Shown: positions 1 through 9,528, numbered from the stretch's first letter. The stretch is 64,000 bases of DNA from Stappia sp. TSB10P1A (GCF_900185725.1 NZ_FYAU01000016.1:1-64000), one strand, 5' to 3'. Notes: generated from the sequence alone by a model not told the origin. Made by a program: numbers and translations.

Positions 1-204
1 CGTGTCCATCAACCGCCCGAGGGCGTCGGCGACATCGTTGAGCTGCTCGCGCGCCCTCGCCCGCTCGACACCGCGGGAGGGGTCGACGGCCGGCGGCCGG
101 CGGCGCGGCTCGTACCAGCTCTCGGGCTCGCCCTGTGCCTCGCGCCCCTGGCCGTCTTCCCTCGGCAGGCCGCGTTCACTGCGATGTCGCGCGTTCCAGG
201 ACAT
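1..204 (-). CDS. N-terminal part of an unidentified protein (possibly PodJ-like), cut by window edge
   Basis: An ATG at 204 (minus strand) with a GAGAGG ribosome-binding site opens a frame that stays open to base 1, giving 68 residues. The visible part starts MSWNARHRSERG, is rich in Arg/Glu/Pro, and turns into a probable helix (ARAREQLNDVADALGRL) near residues 50-65. It has no signal peptide or membrane segment. Low-complexity starts of this kind occur in SEL1-repeat/peptidoglycan-binding polarity proteins of the PodJ type, and I recall such genes beside MerR/beta-oxidation operons in Rhizobiales, but the sequence here is too short to prove it. It is divergent from the MerR gene at 551. Overlapping open frames on both strands in this stretch look like GC-driven shadows. 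Confidence 0.55.
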   Translation of the reverse strand, partial: MSWNARHRSERGLPREDGQGREAQGEPESWYEPRRRPPAVDPSRGVERARAREQLNDVADALGRLMDT

Positions 205-550
205 GAACTGCCTCTCAAACCCATGTGGGGCGCGTGTCGCGCCAGCAATCTTCTTCGCCCCGGTGGGAACACGGCTACACGGCACCCGGACGAGCTTGGC
301 GTAAACTGTCGCCGCTTATGGTAAACAGCCGGTTAAGTGGCGGATTTACATGGTTAACGACCGGTAAACGGGCCGCGCGGATCGCAACGGGGCCATCGCC
401 GACCGCCGGAAGGACGCTTGACGCTTACGTGCACGGAATGTATGCCAGATGCAGGTTACGTAATGTCATGCCCCTGAAGACCCGCCGGAACCGCCCCGGA
501 GCGATGCCCGCTGCCGGTCGCGTGTACCGGGCAATGCCAAGGAAAATGCC
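205..550. promoter_or_regulatory. Divergent intergenic region with a CtrA-like half-site
   Basis: This 346-bp gap separates the left-edge gene from the MerR gene. Between about 300 and 375 it carries several related short elements (GTAAAC at about 301, TGGTAAAC near 319, CGGTTAAG near 330, ATGGTTAA at 350-357, CGGTAAAC near 362). ATGGTTAA is the reverse complement of TTAACCAT, a known CtrA half-site form in Alphaproteobacteria. No convincing coding frame was seen. Confidence 0.4.
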
Positions 551-1000
551 ATGAGCGAAGCGCTCTCGGTCAACAACGATATCGTCGAGGCGGTGGCCGC
601 CAAGGACGAGACGACGAAGAAGACGCTCTTCACCATCGGGGACCTTGCGAAGGAATTCGATGTCACCTTGCGGACCCTCAGGTTCTACGAGGACAAGGGC
701 CTTCTCAACCCGCGCCGCGACGGCATGAACCGCGTCTATACGCGCCGCGACCGGGCACGGCTGAAGCTGGTGCTGATGGGCAAGCGGGTCGGCTTCTCCC
801 TCGCCGAGATCCTCGACATGCTCGATCTCTATGACCTGCGCGACGGCCAGGTCACCCAGCTCAAGGTGGCGCTGTCGCGGTTCCAGGAGCAGATCGACGT
901 GCTGGTGACGCAGCGCCGCGACATCGACCAGGCGATCGAGGAGCTCGGCCGCACGGTGGAAATCGTCTCCGGCATGCTGAAGGAGAAGGAGGGCGACTGA
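551..1000 (+). CDS. MerR-family transcriptional regulator of the beta-oxidation operon
   Basis: The 149-aa protein has a MerR winged-helix domain at about residues 24-95: LFTIGDLAKEFDVTLRTLRF, then YEDKGLL and the Arg-rich NRVYTRRDRARL wing. A long helix at about 105-145 (coiled-coil dimerisation) follows. No metal-binding cysteines are present, so it is not a metal-responsive MerR. The ATG at 551 follows AAGGA at 539-543. It lies directly upstream of, and on the same strand as, two acyl-CoA dehydrogenases, a thiolase and a FadB-type protein, so control of acyl-CoA degradation (LiuR-like role) is the natural inference. The palindrome at 1271-1290 is the probable operator. The ligand is not determinable from sequence. 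Confidence 0.85.
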   Translation: MSEALSVNNDIVEAVAAKDETTKKTLFTIGDLAKEFDVTLRTLRFYEDKGLLNPRRDGMNRVYTRRDRARLKLVLMGKRVGFSLAEILDMLDLYDLRDGQVTQLKVALSRFQEQIDVLVTQRRDIDQAIEELGRTVEIVSGMLKEKEGD

Positions 1001-1072
1001 GTCGCGCCTTGCCTAGGGTCAGGGCCCGCCCTCCCCCCGACGATATGCGCGCGCCCTCTGTCAGACCTGTCG

Positions 1073-1104
1073 AACCCCGTGCCGCTCCCCGGCGCGGGGT
1101 TTTT
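1073..1104 (+). terminator. Rho-independent terminator after the MerR gene
   Basis: A 12-bp near-perfect stem (AACCCCGTGCCG paired with CGGCGCGGGGTT, one G-U wobble) with a short loop is followed by five T residues. It should separate MerR transcription from the beta-oxidation operon. Confidence 0.85.
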
Positions 1105-1270
1105 GCATTTTCGTCGCATGCCGCGACCCGCTCCGGCGGTTTTCGGTCGGAATCTCCCTGATTTTGCCGTCAATCGCACTGAGAGTGGCCGGCGGCGCGC
1201 GATTTTTCGGGCCGAACCGCAGGAACAGGCCTTGCGAGCGTCGGCCGCCGGCCATATAACCAGTGCAAGG

Positions 1271-1290
1271 TGACGTTTACGGAAACGTCA
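1271..1290. promoter_or_regulatory. Palindromic operator, probable MerR-regulator binding site
   Basis: TGACGTTTACGGAAACGTCA has perfect 8-bp inverted arms around a 4-bp centre. It is 68-87 bp upstream of the first acyl-CoA dehydrogenase start, where a MerR-type repressor/activator would bind the promoter. Assignment to the regulator at 551-1000 is inference from proximity and symmetry. Confidence 0.65.
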
Positions 1291-1357
1291 GGTCTGTGAT
1301 ACAGGCTGCGCCGCGCAACCGGCACCACAGGCCGGGCCGACCATCGGGAGGATGATC

Positions 1358-3154
1358 ATGCCAAGCTATACCGCCCCCGTCCGGGATGTGATGTTCCTGC
1401 TGAACGAGGTGCTGGGCTACGACCGCCACGGCAATCTGCCGGGCTTTGCCGAAGCGACGCCCGACCTCGTCGAGGCGATCCTCAACGAGGGCGCGCGCTT
1501 CTGCCAGGACGAGCTCACCCCGCTCAACGCATCCGGCGACCGCGAGGGCTGCACCCGTCACGACGATGGCAGCGTGACGACGCCCAAGGGCTTCCGCGCC
1601 GCCTATGACACCTACCGGGAGAACGGCTGGATCGCCCTGTCGATGCCGGAGGAGTATGGCGGCCAGGGCCTGCCGACGACGCTCAACTCGGTGATGCAGG
1701 AGTTCATTTCCGGCGCCAACCTTGCCTGGGGCATGTATCCGGGCCTGTCGCAGGGCGCGGCGGCGGCGATCATGGTGCATGGCAGCGCGGAACAGAAGGC
1801 GCTCTACCTGCCGAAGCTCGCCACCGGCGAATGGTCCGGCACCATGAACCTGACCGAGCCGCATTGCGGCACCGATCTCGGCCTGATCAAGTCGAAGGCC
1901 GTGCCACAGGGCGACGGCAGCTACCGCATCTCGGGGCAGAAGATCTTCATCTCCGCCGGCGAGCACGACCTGACCGAGAACATCGTGCATCTGGTGCTGG
2001 CCCGCATCGAGGGCGCGCCGGAAGGCACCAAGGGCATCTCGCTGTTCATCGTGCCGAAATTCCTGCCCGACGGCGACGGCAAGCTTGGTGCCCGCAACGG
2101 CGTGTCCTGCGGCTCGCTGGAAGAGAAGATGGGCATCCACGGCAACGCCACCTGCGTCATGAACTATGACGAGGCGACCGGCTGGCTGATCGGCGAGGAA
2201 AACCGCGGCCTCAACGCGATGTTCGTGATGATGAACGAGGCCCGCCTCGCCGTCGGCGTGCAGGGCCTCGCCCAGTCCGAGGTCGCCTATCAGAACGCGC
2301 TGGCCTATGCCCGCGAGCGGCTGCAGGGCCGGTCGCTGACCGGGCCGAAGAACCCGGACGGCAAGGCCGACCCGATCATCGTGCATCCGGACGTGCGCCG
2401 CACGCTGCTGTCGATCCGCGCCTTCAACGAGGCGGCCCGCGCGCTGGTGCTGTGGACGGCCTTGCAGTCCGACGTCTCGCACCGCTCGTCCGACAAGGCC
2501 GAGGCCCAGGCGGCGGACGACCACATGGGCCTGATGACCCCGGTGATCAAGGGCGTGCTCACCGACAAGGGCTTCGAGAACGCGGTGGCGGCGCAGCAGA
2601 TGCTCGGCGGCCACGGCTATATCGAGGAATGGGGCATGTCGCAATTCGTCCGCGATGCCCGCATCACCATGATCTACGAGGGCGCCAACGGCATCCAGGC
2701 GCTGGATCTGGTCGGCCGCAAGCTGCCGCGCGACGGCGGCCGGGCGGTGATGACCTTCTTCAAGGAAGTCGGCGCCCTCCTGAAGGAGATCTCCGGCGAC
2801 GAGGCCCTCGCCCCGCTCGCCGGGCCACTGAAGGCTGGTCTCGACGACCTGCAGGCGGCGACCATGTGGTTCATGAACAACGCCATGGCCAAGCCCGACA
2901 ATGCCGGGGCCGGCTCGACCGACTACATGCATCTCTTCGGCATCGTCGCGCTCGGCTACATGTGGGCGCGCATGGCGAAGAGCGCGCAGGCCGCCCTTGC
3001 CGCCGGCACCGACGGCGACACCGCCTTCTACGAGACCAAGCTGACGCTCGCCCGCTACTTCATGGAGCGGCACATGCCCGAGACCGGGCTGCGCCTCGCC
3101 CGGGTTTCGGCCGGCGCCGACACGATGATGGGCCTCGACGCCGCCGCCTTCTGA
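1358..3154 (+). CDS. Acyl-CoA dehydrogenase, long (about 600 aa) FadE/DmdC-like type
   Basis: The 598-aa FAD enzyme should oxidise acyl-CoA to 2-enoyl-CoA, the first step of beta-oxidation. The N-terminal helical region (about 30-155) is followed by the middle beta-domain with the flavin-binding [13 protein letters not shown] at about 164-176, and the C-terminal helical domain with [15 protein letters not shown] and the following [17 protein letters not shown] further C-terminal extension of about 120 aa is typical of the DmdC-like, 600-residue branch. Of two close ATGs (1352, 1358), the second is chosen because GGGAG at 1346-1350 gives it normal spacing. It is the first gene of a four-gene operon. 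The substrate (long-chain acyl-CoA versus methylthiopropionyl-CoA) cannot be fixed, but the fad-type neighbours favour fatty acids. Confidence 0.9.
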   Translation: MPSYTAPVRDVMFLLNEVLGYDRHGNLPGFAEATPDLVEAILNEGARFCQDELTPLNASGDREGCTRHDDGSVTTPKGFRAAYDTYRENGWIALSMPEEYGGQGLPTTLNSVMQEFISGANLAWGMYPGLSQGAAAAIMVHGSAEQKALYLPKLATGEWSGTMNLTEPHCGTDLGLIKSKAVPQGDGSYRISGQKIFISAGEHDLTENIVHLVLARIEGAPEGTKGISLFIVPKFLPDGDGKLGARNGVSCGSLEEKMGIHGNATCVMNYDEATGWLIGEENRGLNAMFVMMNEARLAVGVQGLAQSEVAYQNALAYARERLQGRSLTGPKNPDGKADPIIVHPDVRRTLLSIRAFNEAARALVLWTALQSDVSHRSSDKAEAQAADDHMGLMTPVIKGVLTDKGFENAVAAQQMLGGHGYIEEWGMSQFVRDARITMIYEGANGIQALDLVGRKLPRDGGRAVMTFFKEVGALLKEISGDEALAPLAGPLKAGLDDLQAATMWFMNNAMAKPDNAGAGSTDYMHLFGIVALGYMWARMAKSAQAALAAGTDGDTAFYETKLTLARYFMERHMPETGLRLARVSAGADTMMGLDAAAF

Positions 3155-3246
3155 GCCGACGATCGCGGAACCACGGACAGGACGCGGCGCGCGGGGGCGT
3201 GCCGCGACCGCACAACGACAAGAACCGTCGCAGGGAGGAGAGCGGC

Positions 3247-4404
3247 TTGAGCGTCTTGAACGCCGGAACGCCGGCATGGATGAACGACGAACTGACGATG
3301 CTCGACGACGCCTTCGCGCGGTTCCTCGAGCGGGAGATCGCCCCGGACTACGAGGCCTGGGTGGAGGCCGGCTGCGTCACGCGCGCGGCCTGGGAAAAGA
3401 CCGGCGCCGGCGGCTTCCTGTGCTCCGGCATGCCGGAGGAGTACGGCGCGGCCGGCGGCACCTTCGCCCATGAATCCGTGATCATCCGCCGGCTCGGCCT
3501 TGCCGGCTTCGACCATTTCGGCATCGCCCTGCATTCGGCCATCGTCGCGCCCTATATCAAGCATTACGGCTCGCAGGAGCAGAAGGAACGCTGGCTGCCG
3601 AAGCTCGCCTCCGGCGAGATGATCGGCGCCATCGCCATGACCGAGCCGGGCGCCGGCTCCGACCTGCAGGCGATCCGCACCAGCGCGGTGCGCGACGGCA
3701 ATCACTATCGGATTTCCGGCGCCAAGACCTTCATCACCAACGGCCAGCTCGCCAACCTGATCATCGTCGTCGCCAAGACCGATCCGGCGGCCGGATCGAA
3801 GGGCGTCTCGCTCTTCGTGCTGGAAACCGAGGGGGCGGAGGGCTTCCGGCGCGGCCGCAATCTCGACAAGCTCGGCTTCAAGGGCAACGATACGTCGGAG
3901 CTGTTCTTCGACGACGTGCGCGTGCCGGCCGACGCGCTGATCGGCCCGGAGGAAGGGCGCGGCTTCTATCAATTGATGGAACAGTTGCCGCAGGAGCGGC
4001 TTCTGGTGGCGGTGCAGGCGATGGCGGCGATCGAACGGGCGCTGACCCTGACGCTCGACTATGTCAAGGACCGGCAGGCCTTCGGCAAGCGCGTCCTCGA
4101 CTTCCAGAACACCCAGTTCAAGCTGGCGGAGCTGAAGACCGAGGCGACCATCGGCCAGGTCTTCGTCAATGACTGCATCGCCCGGCATGTGGCGGGCGAA
4201 CTCGACGGCACCACCGCCTCGATGGCGAAATACTGGACCACCGACCTGCAGTCCAAGGTGATGGACGAGTGCCTGCAGTTCTTCGGCGGCTATGGCTACA
4301 TGAACGAATATCCGATCTCCCGGCTCTATGCCGATGCCCGCGTGCAACGGATCTATGCCGGGACCAACGAGATCATGAAAGTGCTGATCGCCCGCAGCCT
4401 TTAG
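3247..4404 (+). CDS. Acyl-CoA dehydrogenase, short (about 385 aa) type
   Basis: This second acyl-CoA dehydrogenase has classical architecture: N-terminal helices, the FAD/substrate signature IAMTEPGAGSDLQ near 123-135, ITNGQLANLIIV, and the C-terminal signature FFGGYGYMNEYPISRLYADA followed by RIYAGTNEIMK. I start it at TTG 3247 because GGGAGGAG (3233-3240) lies 6 nt upstream; the next in-frame ATG (3280) has no such site. It follows the long dehydrogenase by 92 bp and precedes the thiolase by 34 bp, in the same operon. It probably covers a different acyl chain length or a branched substrate. Confidence 0.9.
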   Translation: MSVLNAGTPAWMNDELTMLDDAFARFLEREIAPDYEAWVEAGCVTRAAWEKTGAGGFLCSGMPEEYGAAGGTFAHESVIIRRLGLAGFDHFGIALHSAIVAPYIKHYGSQEQKERWLPKLASGEMIGAIAMTEPGAGSDLQAIRTSAVRDGNHYRISGAKTFITNGQLANLIIVVAKTDPAAGSKGVSLFVLETEGAEGFRRGRNLDKLGFKGNDTSELFFDDVRVPADALIGPEEGRGFYQLMEQLPQERLLVAVQAMAAIERALTLTLDYVKDRQAFGKRVLDFQNTQFKLAELKTEATIGQVFVNDCIARHVAGELDGTTASMAKYWTTDLQSKVMDECLQFFGGYGYMNEYPISRLYADARVQRIYAGTNEIMKVLIARSL

Positions 4405-4438
4405 GGGCGCGACAGCGGGACAAGCCAAGGAGGCATTG

Positions 4439-5647
4439 ATGGCCGACGCATTGATTTTCGACCATGTGCGCACGCCGCGCGGGCGCGGCAAGAAGGACGG
4501 CGCCCTTTACGAGGTGCCGGCGGTGCGGCTGGCGGCCGAGCCGCTGAAGGCCCTGCGCGAGCGCAACGGGCTCGACACGGCGCTCGTCGACGACGTGATC
4601 CTCGGCTGTGTCGATCCGGTCGGCGAGGCCGGCGGCGACATCGCCCGGGCCGCGGTCTTCGCGGCCGGCTACGACCACGCGGTGCCGGGCGTCCAGCTCA
4701 ACCGCTTCTGCGCCTCCGGCCTCGACGCGGTGAATTTCGGCGCGGCGCAGGTGATGGCCGGGCAGCACGACCTCGTCATCGCCGGCGGCGCCGAGTCCAT
4801 GAGCCGCATCGGCATCGGCGCCTCGGGCGGCGCCTGGCCGGTCGACCCTCAGGTCGCCCTGCCCTCCTATTTCATGCCGCAGGGCGTCTCGGCCGACCTC
4901 ATCGCCAGCAAATACGGCTTCTCCCGCGACGATGTCGACGGCTACGCGGTGGAAAGCCAGAAGCGCGCAGCCAAGGCCTGGGACAAGGGCCGTTTCTCCC
5001 GCTCCGTCGTGCCGGTGCGCGACCTCAACGGGCTGACCATCCTCGACCGCGACGAGCACATGCGGCCCGAGACCGACATGCAGTCGCTGGCCGCGCTGAA
5101 CCCCTCCTTCGAGATGATGGGCCAGATGGGCGGCTTCGACGCGGTGGCGATCCAGGCCCATCCCGAGCTTGCCGGCATCACCCATGTGCATCATGCGGGC
5201 AACTCGTCGGGTATTGTGGATGGGGCCGCCGCTGTTCTCATCGGCAACCGCAAGGCCGGGCGCAAGGCCGGGCTGACGGCGCGCGCGCGCATCCGCGCCT
5301 TCGCCAATATCGGCTCGGAGCCGGCCTTGATGCTGACCGGGCCGGTCGACGTCACCGAGAAGCTGCTGGCGAGCGCCAAGATGTCGCTGAAGGACATCGA
5401 CCTCTTCGAGATCAACGAGGCCTTCGCCTCGGTGGTGCTGCGCTACCGGCAGGCCTTCGATCTCGACCCGGCCATCGTCAACGTCAATGGCGGCGCCATC
5501 GCCATGGGCCATCCGCTCGGCGCGACCGGCGCGATGATCCTCGGCACCGTGCTCGACGAACTCGAGCGGCGCGACCTCAACACCGCCCTGGTGACGCTGT
5601 GCATCGGCGCCGGCATGGGCACGGCGACGATCATCGAGCGCGTCTAA
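4439..5647 (+). CDS. fadA: Acetyl-CoA C-acyltransferase (thiolase), FadA-like
   Basis: The 402-aa thiolase performs the last step of beta-oxidation, cleaving 3-ketoacyl-CoA with CoA. The nucleophilic Cys91 is in [12 protein letters not shown], His358 in GHPLGATGA, and the second catalytic Cys388 in CIGAGMG. The motif FEINEAFA is also present. The ATG at 4439 follows AAGGAGG at 4427-4433 at good spacing; the upstream in-frame TTG (4436) overlaps that spacing and is ignored. It is followed after 23 bp by the FadB-type gene, and together they would form the multifunctional trifunctional-enzyme pair. Biosynthetic thiolase (PhaA-like) activity is less likely given the operon. Confidence 0.92.
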   Translation: MADALIFDHVRTPRGRGKKDGALYEVPAVRLAAEPLKALRERNGLDTALVDDVILGCVDPVGEAGGDIARAAVFAAGYDHAVPGVQLNRFCASGLDAVNFGAAQVMAGQHDLVIAGGAESMSRIGIGASGGAWPVDPQVALPSYFMPQGVSADLIASKYGFSRDDVDGYAVESQKRAAKAWDKGRFSRSVVPVRDLNGLTILDRDEHMRPETDMQSLAALNPSFEMMGQMGGFDAVAIQAHPELAGITHVHHAGNSSGIVDGAAAVLIGNRKAGRKAGLTARARIRAFANIGSEPALMLTGPVDVTEKLLASAKMSLKDIDLFEINEAFASVVLRYRQAFDLDPAIVNVNGGAIAMGHPLGATGAMILGTVLDELERRDLNTALVTLCIGAGMGTATIIERV

Positions 5648-5670
5648 GGCGACCAGGCGGAGGACAGACC

Positions 5671-7890
5671 ATGACCTATAGCAACTTCACCCTGACCACC
5701 GACGCCGGCATCGCCCATATCGTCTGGGACATGCCGGGCAAGAGCATGAACGTCATCGACATGTCGGTGATGGAGGAGCTCGACGCGATCATCGACGCGG
5801 TCGCGGGCGACACCGCCGTCAAGGGCGCCGTCATCACCTCGGGCAAGGCGGCCTTTTCCGGCGGCGCCGACCTGACCATGCTGGAGGGGCTGCTGCGCCA
5901 GTTCCATGCCCAGCGGGCGAAGGATCCGGAAGGGGCGGCGCGGATGCTGTTCGACGGCTCGCGGCGCCTGTCGCAGATCTTCCGCAAGCTGGAGACCTGC
6001 GGCAAGCCCTTCGTCGCGGCGATCAACGGCACCTGCATGGGCGGGGCGACGGAACTGGCGCTCGCCTGCCACGCGCGGGTGGCGGCGGAGGAAGACGTGT
6101 TCAAGATGGCGCTGCCGGAGGTCAAGGTCGGCCTCTTCCCCGGCGCCGGCGGCACCCAGCGCGTCATGCGCATGACCGACAGCCAGCAGGGCCTGCAATT
6201 CCTGCTGCAGGGCAAGACGCTGAACGCCGCCCAGGCGAAGGCGATGAAGCTGATCGACGAGACCGCCCCGGCGAAGAAGCTGGTGGCGGCGGCCGTGAAG
6301 CTGCTGAAAGCCGGCGTCGACCCGGTCAAGCTGTGGGACCAGAAGGGCTTCCGCCTGCCGGGCGGGGCGATCTACTCGCCGGCCGGCTTCCAGTTCTGGC
6401 CGGCGGCCAACGCCATTTATCGGCGCGAGACCCATGACAACTATCCCGGTGCCAGGGCGCTGCTGAAGTCGGTCTATGAGGGTCTGCTGCTGCCGATGGA
6501 CCAGGCGCTGACGGTGGAAAGCCGCTACTTCGCCCATGTGCTGCAGACGCCGGAAGCGGCCAGCATGATCCGCTCGCTGTTCGTCTCCATGCAGGAGCTG
6601 AACAAGGGCGCGCGGCGGCCGGCCTCGGTCAAGCCGAACCGCATCAGGAAGGTCGGCATCCTCGGCGCCGGCTTCATGGGCGCAGGCATTGCCTTTGTCA
6701 CCGCGAAGGCCGGCATCGACGTGGTGCTGATCGACCGCGACCAGGCGGCCGCCGACAAGGGCAAGGCCCATTCGGACGAGCTGATGTCGAAGGCGATCAA
6801 GCGCGGGCGGGCCAGCGAGGCCGACAAGGCGGCGCTGCTGTCGCGCATCACGGCGACGCCCGACTACGCGGCGCTCGCCGACTGCGACCTCGTCATCGAG
6901 GCGGTGTTCGAGGATCGCGAGATCAAGCGCGCGGTGACCGAGCAGGCGGAGGCAGTGCTGAAGCCGCGGGCGATCTATGCCTCCAACACCTCGACCCTGC
7001 CGATCACCTCGCTCGCCGAGATCTCGAAGCGGCCGAAGAACTTCATCGGCATCCACTTCTTCTCGCCGGTCGACAAGATGATGCTGGTCGAGGTGATCCT
7101 CGGCAAGAAGACCGGCGACAAGGCGCTGGCCATGGCGCTCGACTACATCAAGGCGATCAAGAAAACGCCGATCGTCGTCAACGACTCGCGCGGCTTCTAC
7201 ACCTCGCGCGTGGTCATGACCTATATCCGCGAGGGCCTGATGATGCTCGCCGACGGGGTGCCGGCGGCGATGATCGAGAATTGCGGGCGCATGGCCGGCA
7301 TGCCGGTCGGTCCGCTGTCGCTCGGCGACGAGGTGGCGCTGGACCTTGCCTGGAAGATCGTCTCGGCGACGCGCAAGGACCTCGGCGTCAAATATGTCGA
7401 AGGCCCGCTCGACAACATCCTGGAAGAGATGGTGGTCAAGCGCGAGCGGTTCGGCCGCAAGAACGGCAAGGGCTTCTACGACTATCAGGGGCGCGACAAG
7501 AAGCTGTGGCCGGGCATTCCCGAGGTGGTCGGCAAGCCGAAGCCGGCCGAGGCCTTCCATGTCGAGGAGCTGAAGCAGCGCTTCCTCGTCATGCAGGCGC
7601 TGGAGACGGCGCGGATCTTCGAGGAAAACTGCCTGACGGACGTGCGCGAGGCGGATGTCGGCTCGATCCTCGGCTTCGGCTTCGCGCCGTTCACCGGCGG
7701 CACCCTGTCCTATATCGACGGCATGGGCACCGCCGCCTTCACCGAGCTGTGCCGCAAGTTCACCAAGAAGTGGGGGCCGCGCTTCAAGCCGAACCGCCTG
7801 CTCAAGGAGATGGCGAAGACCGACGCCCGCTTCTACGAGCGCTTCGCCCCCGAGAAGGGACCGGACGCCGGCGCGCGCGAGGCGGCATAG
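5671..7890 (+). CDS. fadB: Enoyl-CoA hydratase/3-hydroxyacyl-CoA dehydrogenase (FadB/FadJ-like)
   Basis: The 739-aa bifunctional enzyme carries an N-terminal crotonase domain (about 1-200; CMGGATELALACH and LPEVKVGLFPGAGGT supply the two catalytic Glu) joined to an NAD-dependent 3-hydroxyacyl-CoA dehydrogenase (VGILGAGFMGAGIAFVTAKA near 326-345; IHFFSPVDKMMLVEVI with the catalytic His; NDSRGFYTSRV). Two C-terminal dehydrogenase domains follow. The length and domain order match FadB/FadJ. The ATG at 5671 is preceded by AGGCGGAGGA. It is the last gene of the MerR-controlled operon, and the fused hydratase/dehydrogenase plus the upstream thiolase gives a complete beta-oxidation cycle. Confidence 0.95.
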   Translation: MTYSNFTLTTDAGIAHIVWDMPGKSMNVIDMSVMEELDAIIDAVAGDTAVKGAVITSGKAAFSGGADLTMLEGLLRQFHAQRAKDPEGAARMLFDGSRRLSQIFRKLETCGKPFVAAINGTCMGGATELALACHARVAAEEDVFKMALPEVKVGLFPGAGGTQRVMRMTDSQQGLQFLLQGKTLNAAQAKAMKLIDETAPAKKLVAAAVKLLKAGVDPVKLWDQKGFRLPGGAIYSPAGFQFWPAANAIYRRETHDNYPGARALLKSVYEGLLLPMDQALTVESRYFAHVLQTPEAASMIRSLFVSMQELNKGARRPASVKPNRIRKVGILGAGFMGAGIAFVTAKAGIDVVLIDRDQAAADKGKAHSDELMSKAIKRGRASEADKAALLSRITATPDYAALADCDLVIEAVFEDREIKRAVTEQAEAVLKPRAIYASNTSTLPITSLAEISKRPKNFIGIHFFSPVDKMMLVEVILGKKTGDKALAMALDYIKAIKKTPIVVNDSRGFYTSRVVMTYIREGLMMLADGVPAAMIENCGRMAGMPVGPLSLGDEVALDLAWKIVSATRKDLGVKYVEGPLDNILEEMVVKRERFGRKNGKGFYDYQGRDKKLWPGIPEVVGKPKPAEAFHVEELKQRFLVMQALETARIFEENCLTDVREADVGSILGFGFAPFTGGTLSYIDGMGTAAFTELCRKFTKKWGPRFKPNRLLKEMAKTDARFYERFAPEKGPDAGAREAA

Positions 7891-7936
7891 GCCGCCTGCC
7901 TGCGCAGGCGTACAGCCGTGGAGGTGGCGATGCGCT

Positions 7937-8330
7937 CCTCCCTCATGCTTGCCGAAGGTGCCAATGGTTCCCGGCTCTGCAGGCTTCGCCTGCGGCCGGG
8001 ATGACATCAGAGGTGGAGGCATGACCTCGCATCCCCTCGGCCGTCACCCCGGCCAAGCGCAGCGCGCGCCGGGGCCTATTCGTTCCCAGAGCGGTGGCGG
8101 TAGCGCATGGCGGCATAAACGGTCGCACGAGCTCAAGATACCTGCGAAGGGCGGCCTCGGCCGCCCTTGCCTCCTCTCGTTTCGTCACCCCGGACGGCGC
8201 GCGAGCGCCGAGCCGGGGCCGGCGAGCCGAGGGCGTATGAGGTGCGCTCCTGGCCGAACCCGCAGCCGCCGTGCCTCCCCGGTCCCGGATCTTCGGCCTT
8301 CGGCCTCGTCCGGGAAGACGCCAGCATAAG
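7937..8330. repeat. Intergenic mosaic repeat region, copy 1
   Basis: This gene-free stretch between fadB and the META-domain gene is built of GC-rich modules that recur near 43.1-43.6 kb. The segment 8041-8098 reappears inverted at 43307-43370, and 8191-8283 reappears inverted at about 43121-43218. The palindromic block at 8284-8324 (CTTCGGCCTTCGGCCTCG) reappears inverted at about 43575-43615, and 7950-8005 resembles 43496-43546 inverted. Short frames here are not convincing genes. Confidence 0.75.
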
Positions 8331-8350
8331 TTGGTGCCAAAAAACCAGCG

Positions 8351-8800
8351 CTACTTGTAGACCAGCAGCACCACCGCGGCGCCCGACTGGTCGCGCAAGA
8401 GCACGCGGCCGGGCATGCCGTCGATCTGCTTCACCGCCGGGAAGAAATGCAGGAACCGGCGCTCCAGGTCGCCGGAGGCGCCTTCGCAGGCCATTTCGGT
8501 TGCCATCACCCGGGTCGAGACGGCGAGCGCGTGCCCCATCTGCTGCAGCGTGCCGCGCAGCCGGTTGCAGCCGGCCGAAGCGAGCCACATGCCGTGCCGG
8601 TCGATGGTCACTTCCGTGCGGCTGGACAGGCCCTGGTCGACATCGACCAGCGCGCCGCCGGGCGCTGCCAGCGCCTCGATCCGCCAGGTTCCGGTCACGG
8701 AGAGGTCCTGCGCCCCGGCGGCCGAGGGATGGGCGGCAAGGCCGAGAAGCGGCAGGGTGGCAAGCGCGAGGATCGCGGGCTTTCGCAAAGCGGCACTCAT
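8351..8800 (-). CDS. Exported META-domain (HslJ-like) protein
   Basis: The 149-aa protein has a signal peptide (MSAALRKPAILALATLPLLG, cleavage near AGA-QD) and then a META domain. VTGTWRIEAL, SAGCNRLRGTLQQMG and ATEMACEG match the conserved GCN and MAC positions of HslJ/META proteins, which include periplasmic stress proteins. There is no lipobox Cys, so it is predicted periplasmic. The ATG at 8800 is preferred for the signal peptide; ATG 8812 is an alternative. A much longer frame upstream is a GC-driven extension. It is an isolated gene downstream of repeats, with no partner and no known substrate. Confidence 0.75.
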   Translation of the reverse strand: MSAALRKPAILALATLPLLGLAAHPSAAGAQDLSVTGTWRIEALAAPGGALVDVDQGLSSRTEVTIDRHGMWLASAGCNRLRGTLQQMGHALAVSTRVMATEMACEGASGDLERRFLHFFPAVKQIDGMPGRVLLRDQSGAAVVLLVYK

Positions 8801-9234
8801 GTCGACGGGCATTCCTGGCTTGACGGGTCCGCACCATCGGCAACGGACCTGTCGGCTGCAACGAGGTCGGCGCGCTCCGGCGGCTCCTGCCGCACCCGGC
8901 CGGGCCGAAGCCGACGGGGACCGAAGCCAGCGGGGACCCTCCATTTGCGGACGGCCCCAGCGCCGGAGCGTTACCGATCCAGGATACGGCCGGGCCCACC
9001 GCCTCACGGGCCTCGCATGGCGCGGCAATGGCCGCCGCGAGTCGTCCGCATCCTGCGACACGAGATGTCCCGCTCCAATGTGGCATCATCTTGACGCGGG
9101 CGACAAACGCCGCCGCAAACCGCCGACGCCGATTTTCGGTTTGCTCCGGCGGGATCGCCCGCCTACATCTGCGGTCATCAGACCGAGACGCGCGGGCCTT
9201 GCGCGCATCCGGCAGCCTTCTCGGGAACCGACGC
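8801..9234. other. Intergenic region between divergent genes
   Basis: This 434-bp high-GC gap lies between the META gene (minus) and the DUF6460 gene (plus). Open frames crossing it lack initiation sites and look like extensions of the flanking genes. I see no strong operator, terminator or RNA gene. Confidence 0.4.
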
Positions 9235-9510
9235 ATGTCCAACTCTCCGATCAGCCGCTTCCTCGGCGACTCGCCCGGCCGGGTGATCGTCAAGCTGCTC
9301 TTTCTGTCCTTCGTCGTCGGCGTGCTGCTGTCGGCGCTCGACCTGCACCCGCTCGACCTGTTCGACGGGATGGTGTCGTTCATCCGCCGGCTGTGGAACC
9401 TCGGCTTCGAGGCGCTCGGCCAGCTCGGCGGCTATTTCCTGCTCGGCGCGGTGGTGGTGATCCCGGTCTGGGCGGTGCTGCGGCTGATGAGCATCGGCCG
9501 GCGGAGCTGA
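9235..9510 (+). CDS. Small membrane protein, DUF6460 family
   Basis: The 91-aa protein begins MSNSPISRFLGDSPGRVIVK and has two hydrophobic segments: VIVKLLFLSFVVGVLLSAL (about 17-35) and YFLLGAVVVIPVWAVLRLM (about 67-85). An amphipathic region with PLDLFDGMVSFIRRLWNLG lies between them. This pattern fits the alphaproteobacterial DUF6460 family, which has no assigned function. The ATG at 9235 is chosen because homology-like features begin there; the longer frame from 9028 adds Arg-rich non-protein-like sequence. It is convergent with the deacetylase-family gene, 18 bp apart. Confidence 0.75.
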   Translation: MSNSPISRFLGDSPGRVIVKLLFLSFVVGVLLSALDLHPLDLFDGMVSFIRRLWNLGFEALGQLGGYFLLGAVVVIPVWAVLRLMSIGRRS

Positions 9511-9528
9511 ATCAAACGCCTCGCGCGA

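Noticed and set aside
1277-3277. 666-aa open frame antisense to the first acyl-CoA dehydrogenase
   Set aside because: A shadow of high-GC codon use: His/Gly/Arg/Ala-rich, no family pattern, and entirely overlapping a confident gene.
5644-8022. 792-aa open frame antisense to the fadB gene
   Set aside because: Same GC shadow effect; no start site, no recognisable motif, and the plus-strand gene has all catalytic residues.
8102-8334. Short frames in the repeat region downstream of fadB
   Set aside because: Composed of mosaic repeat modules also found in other gaps, with no ribosome-binding site.
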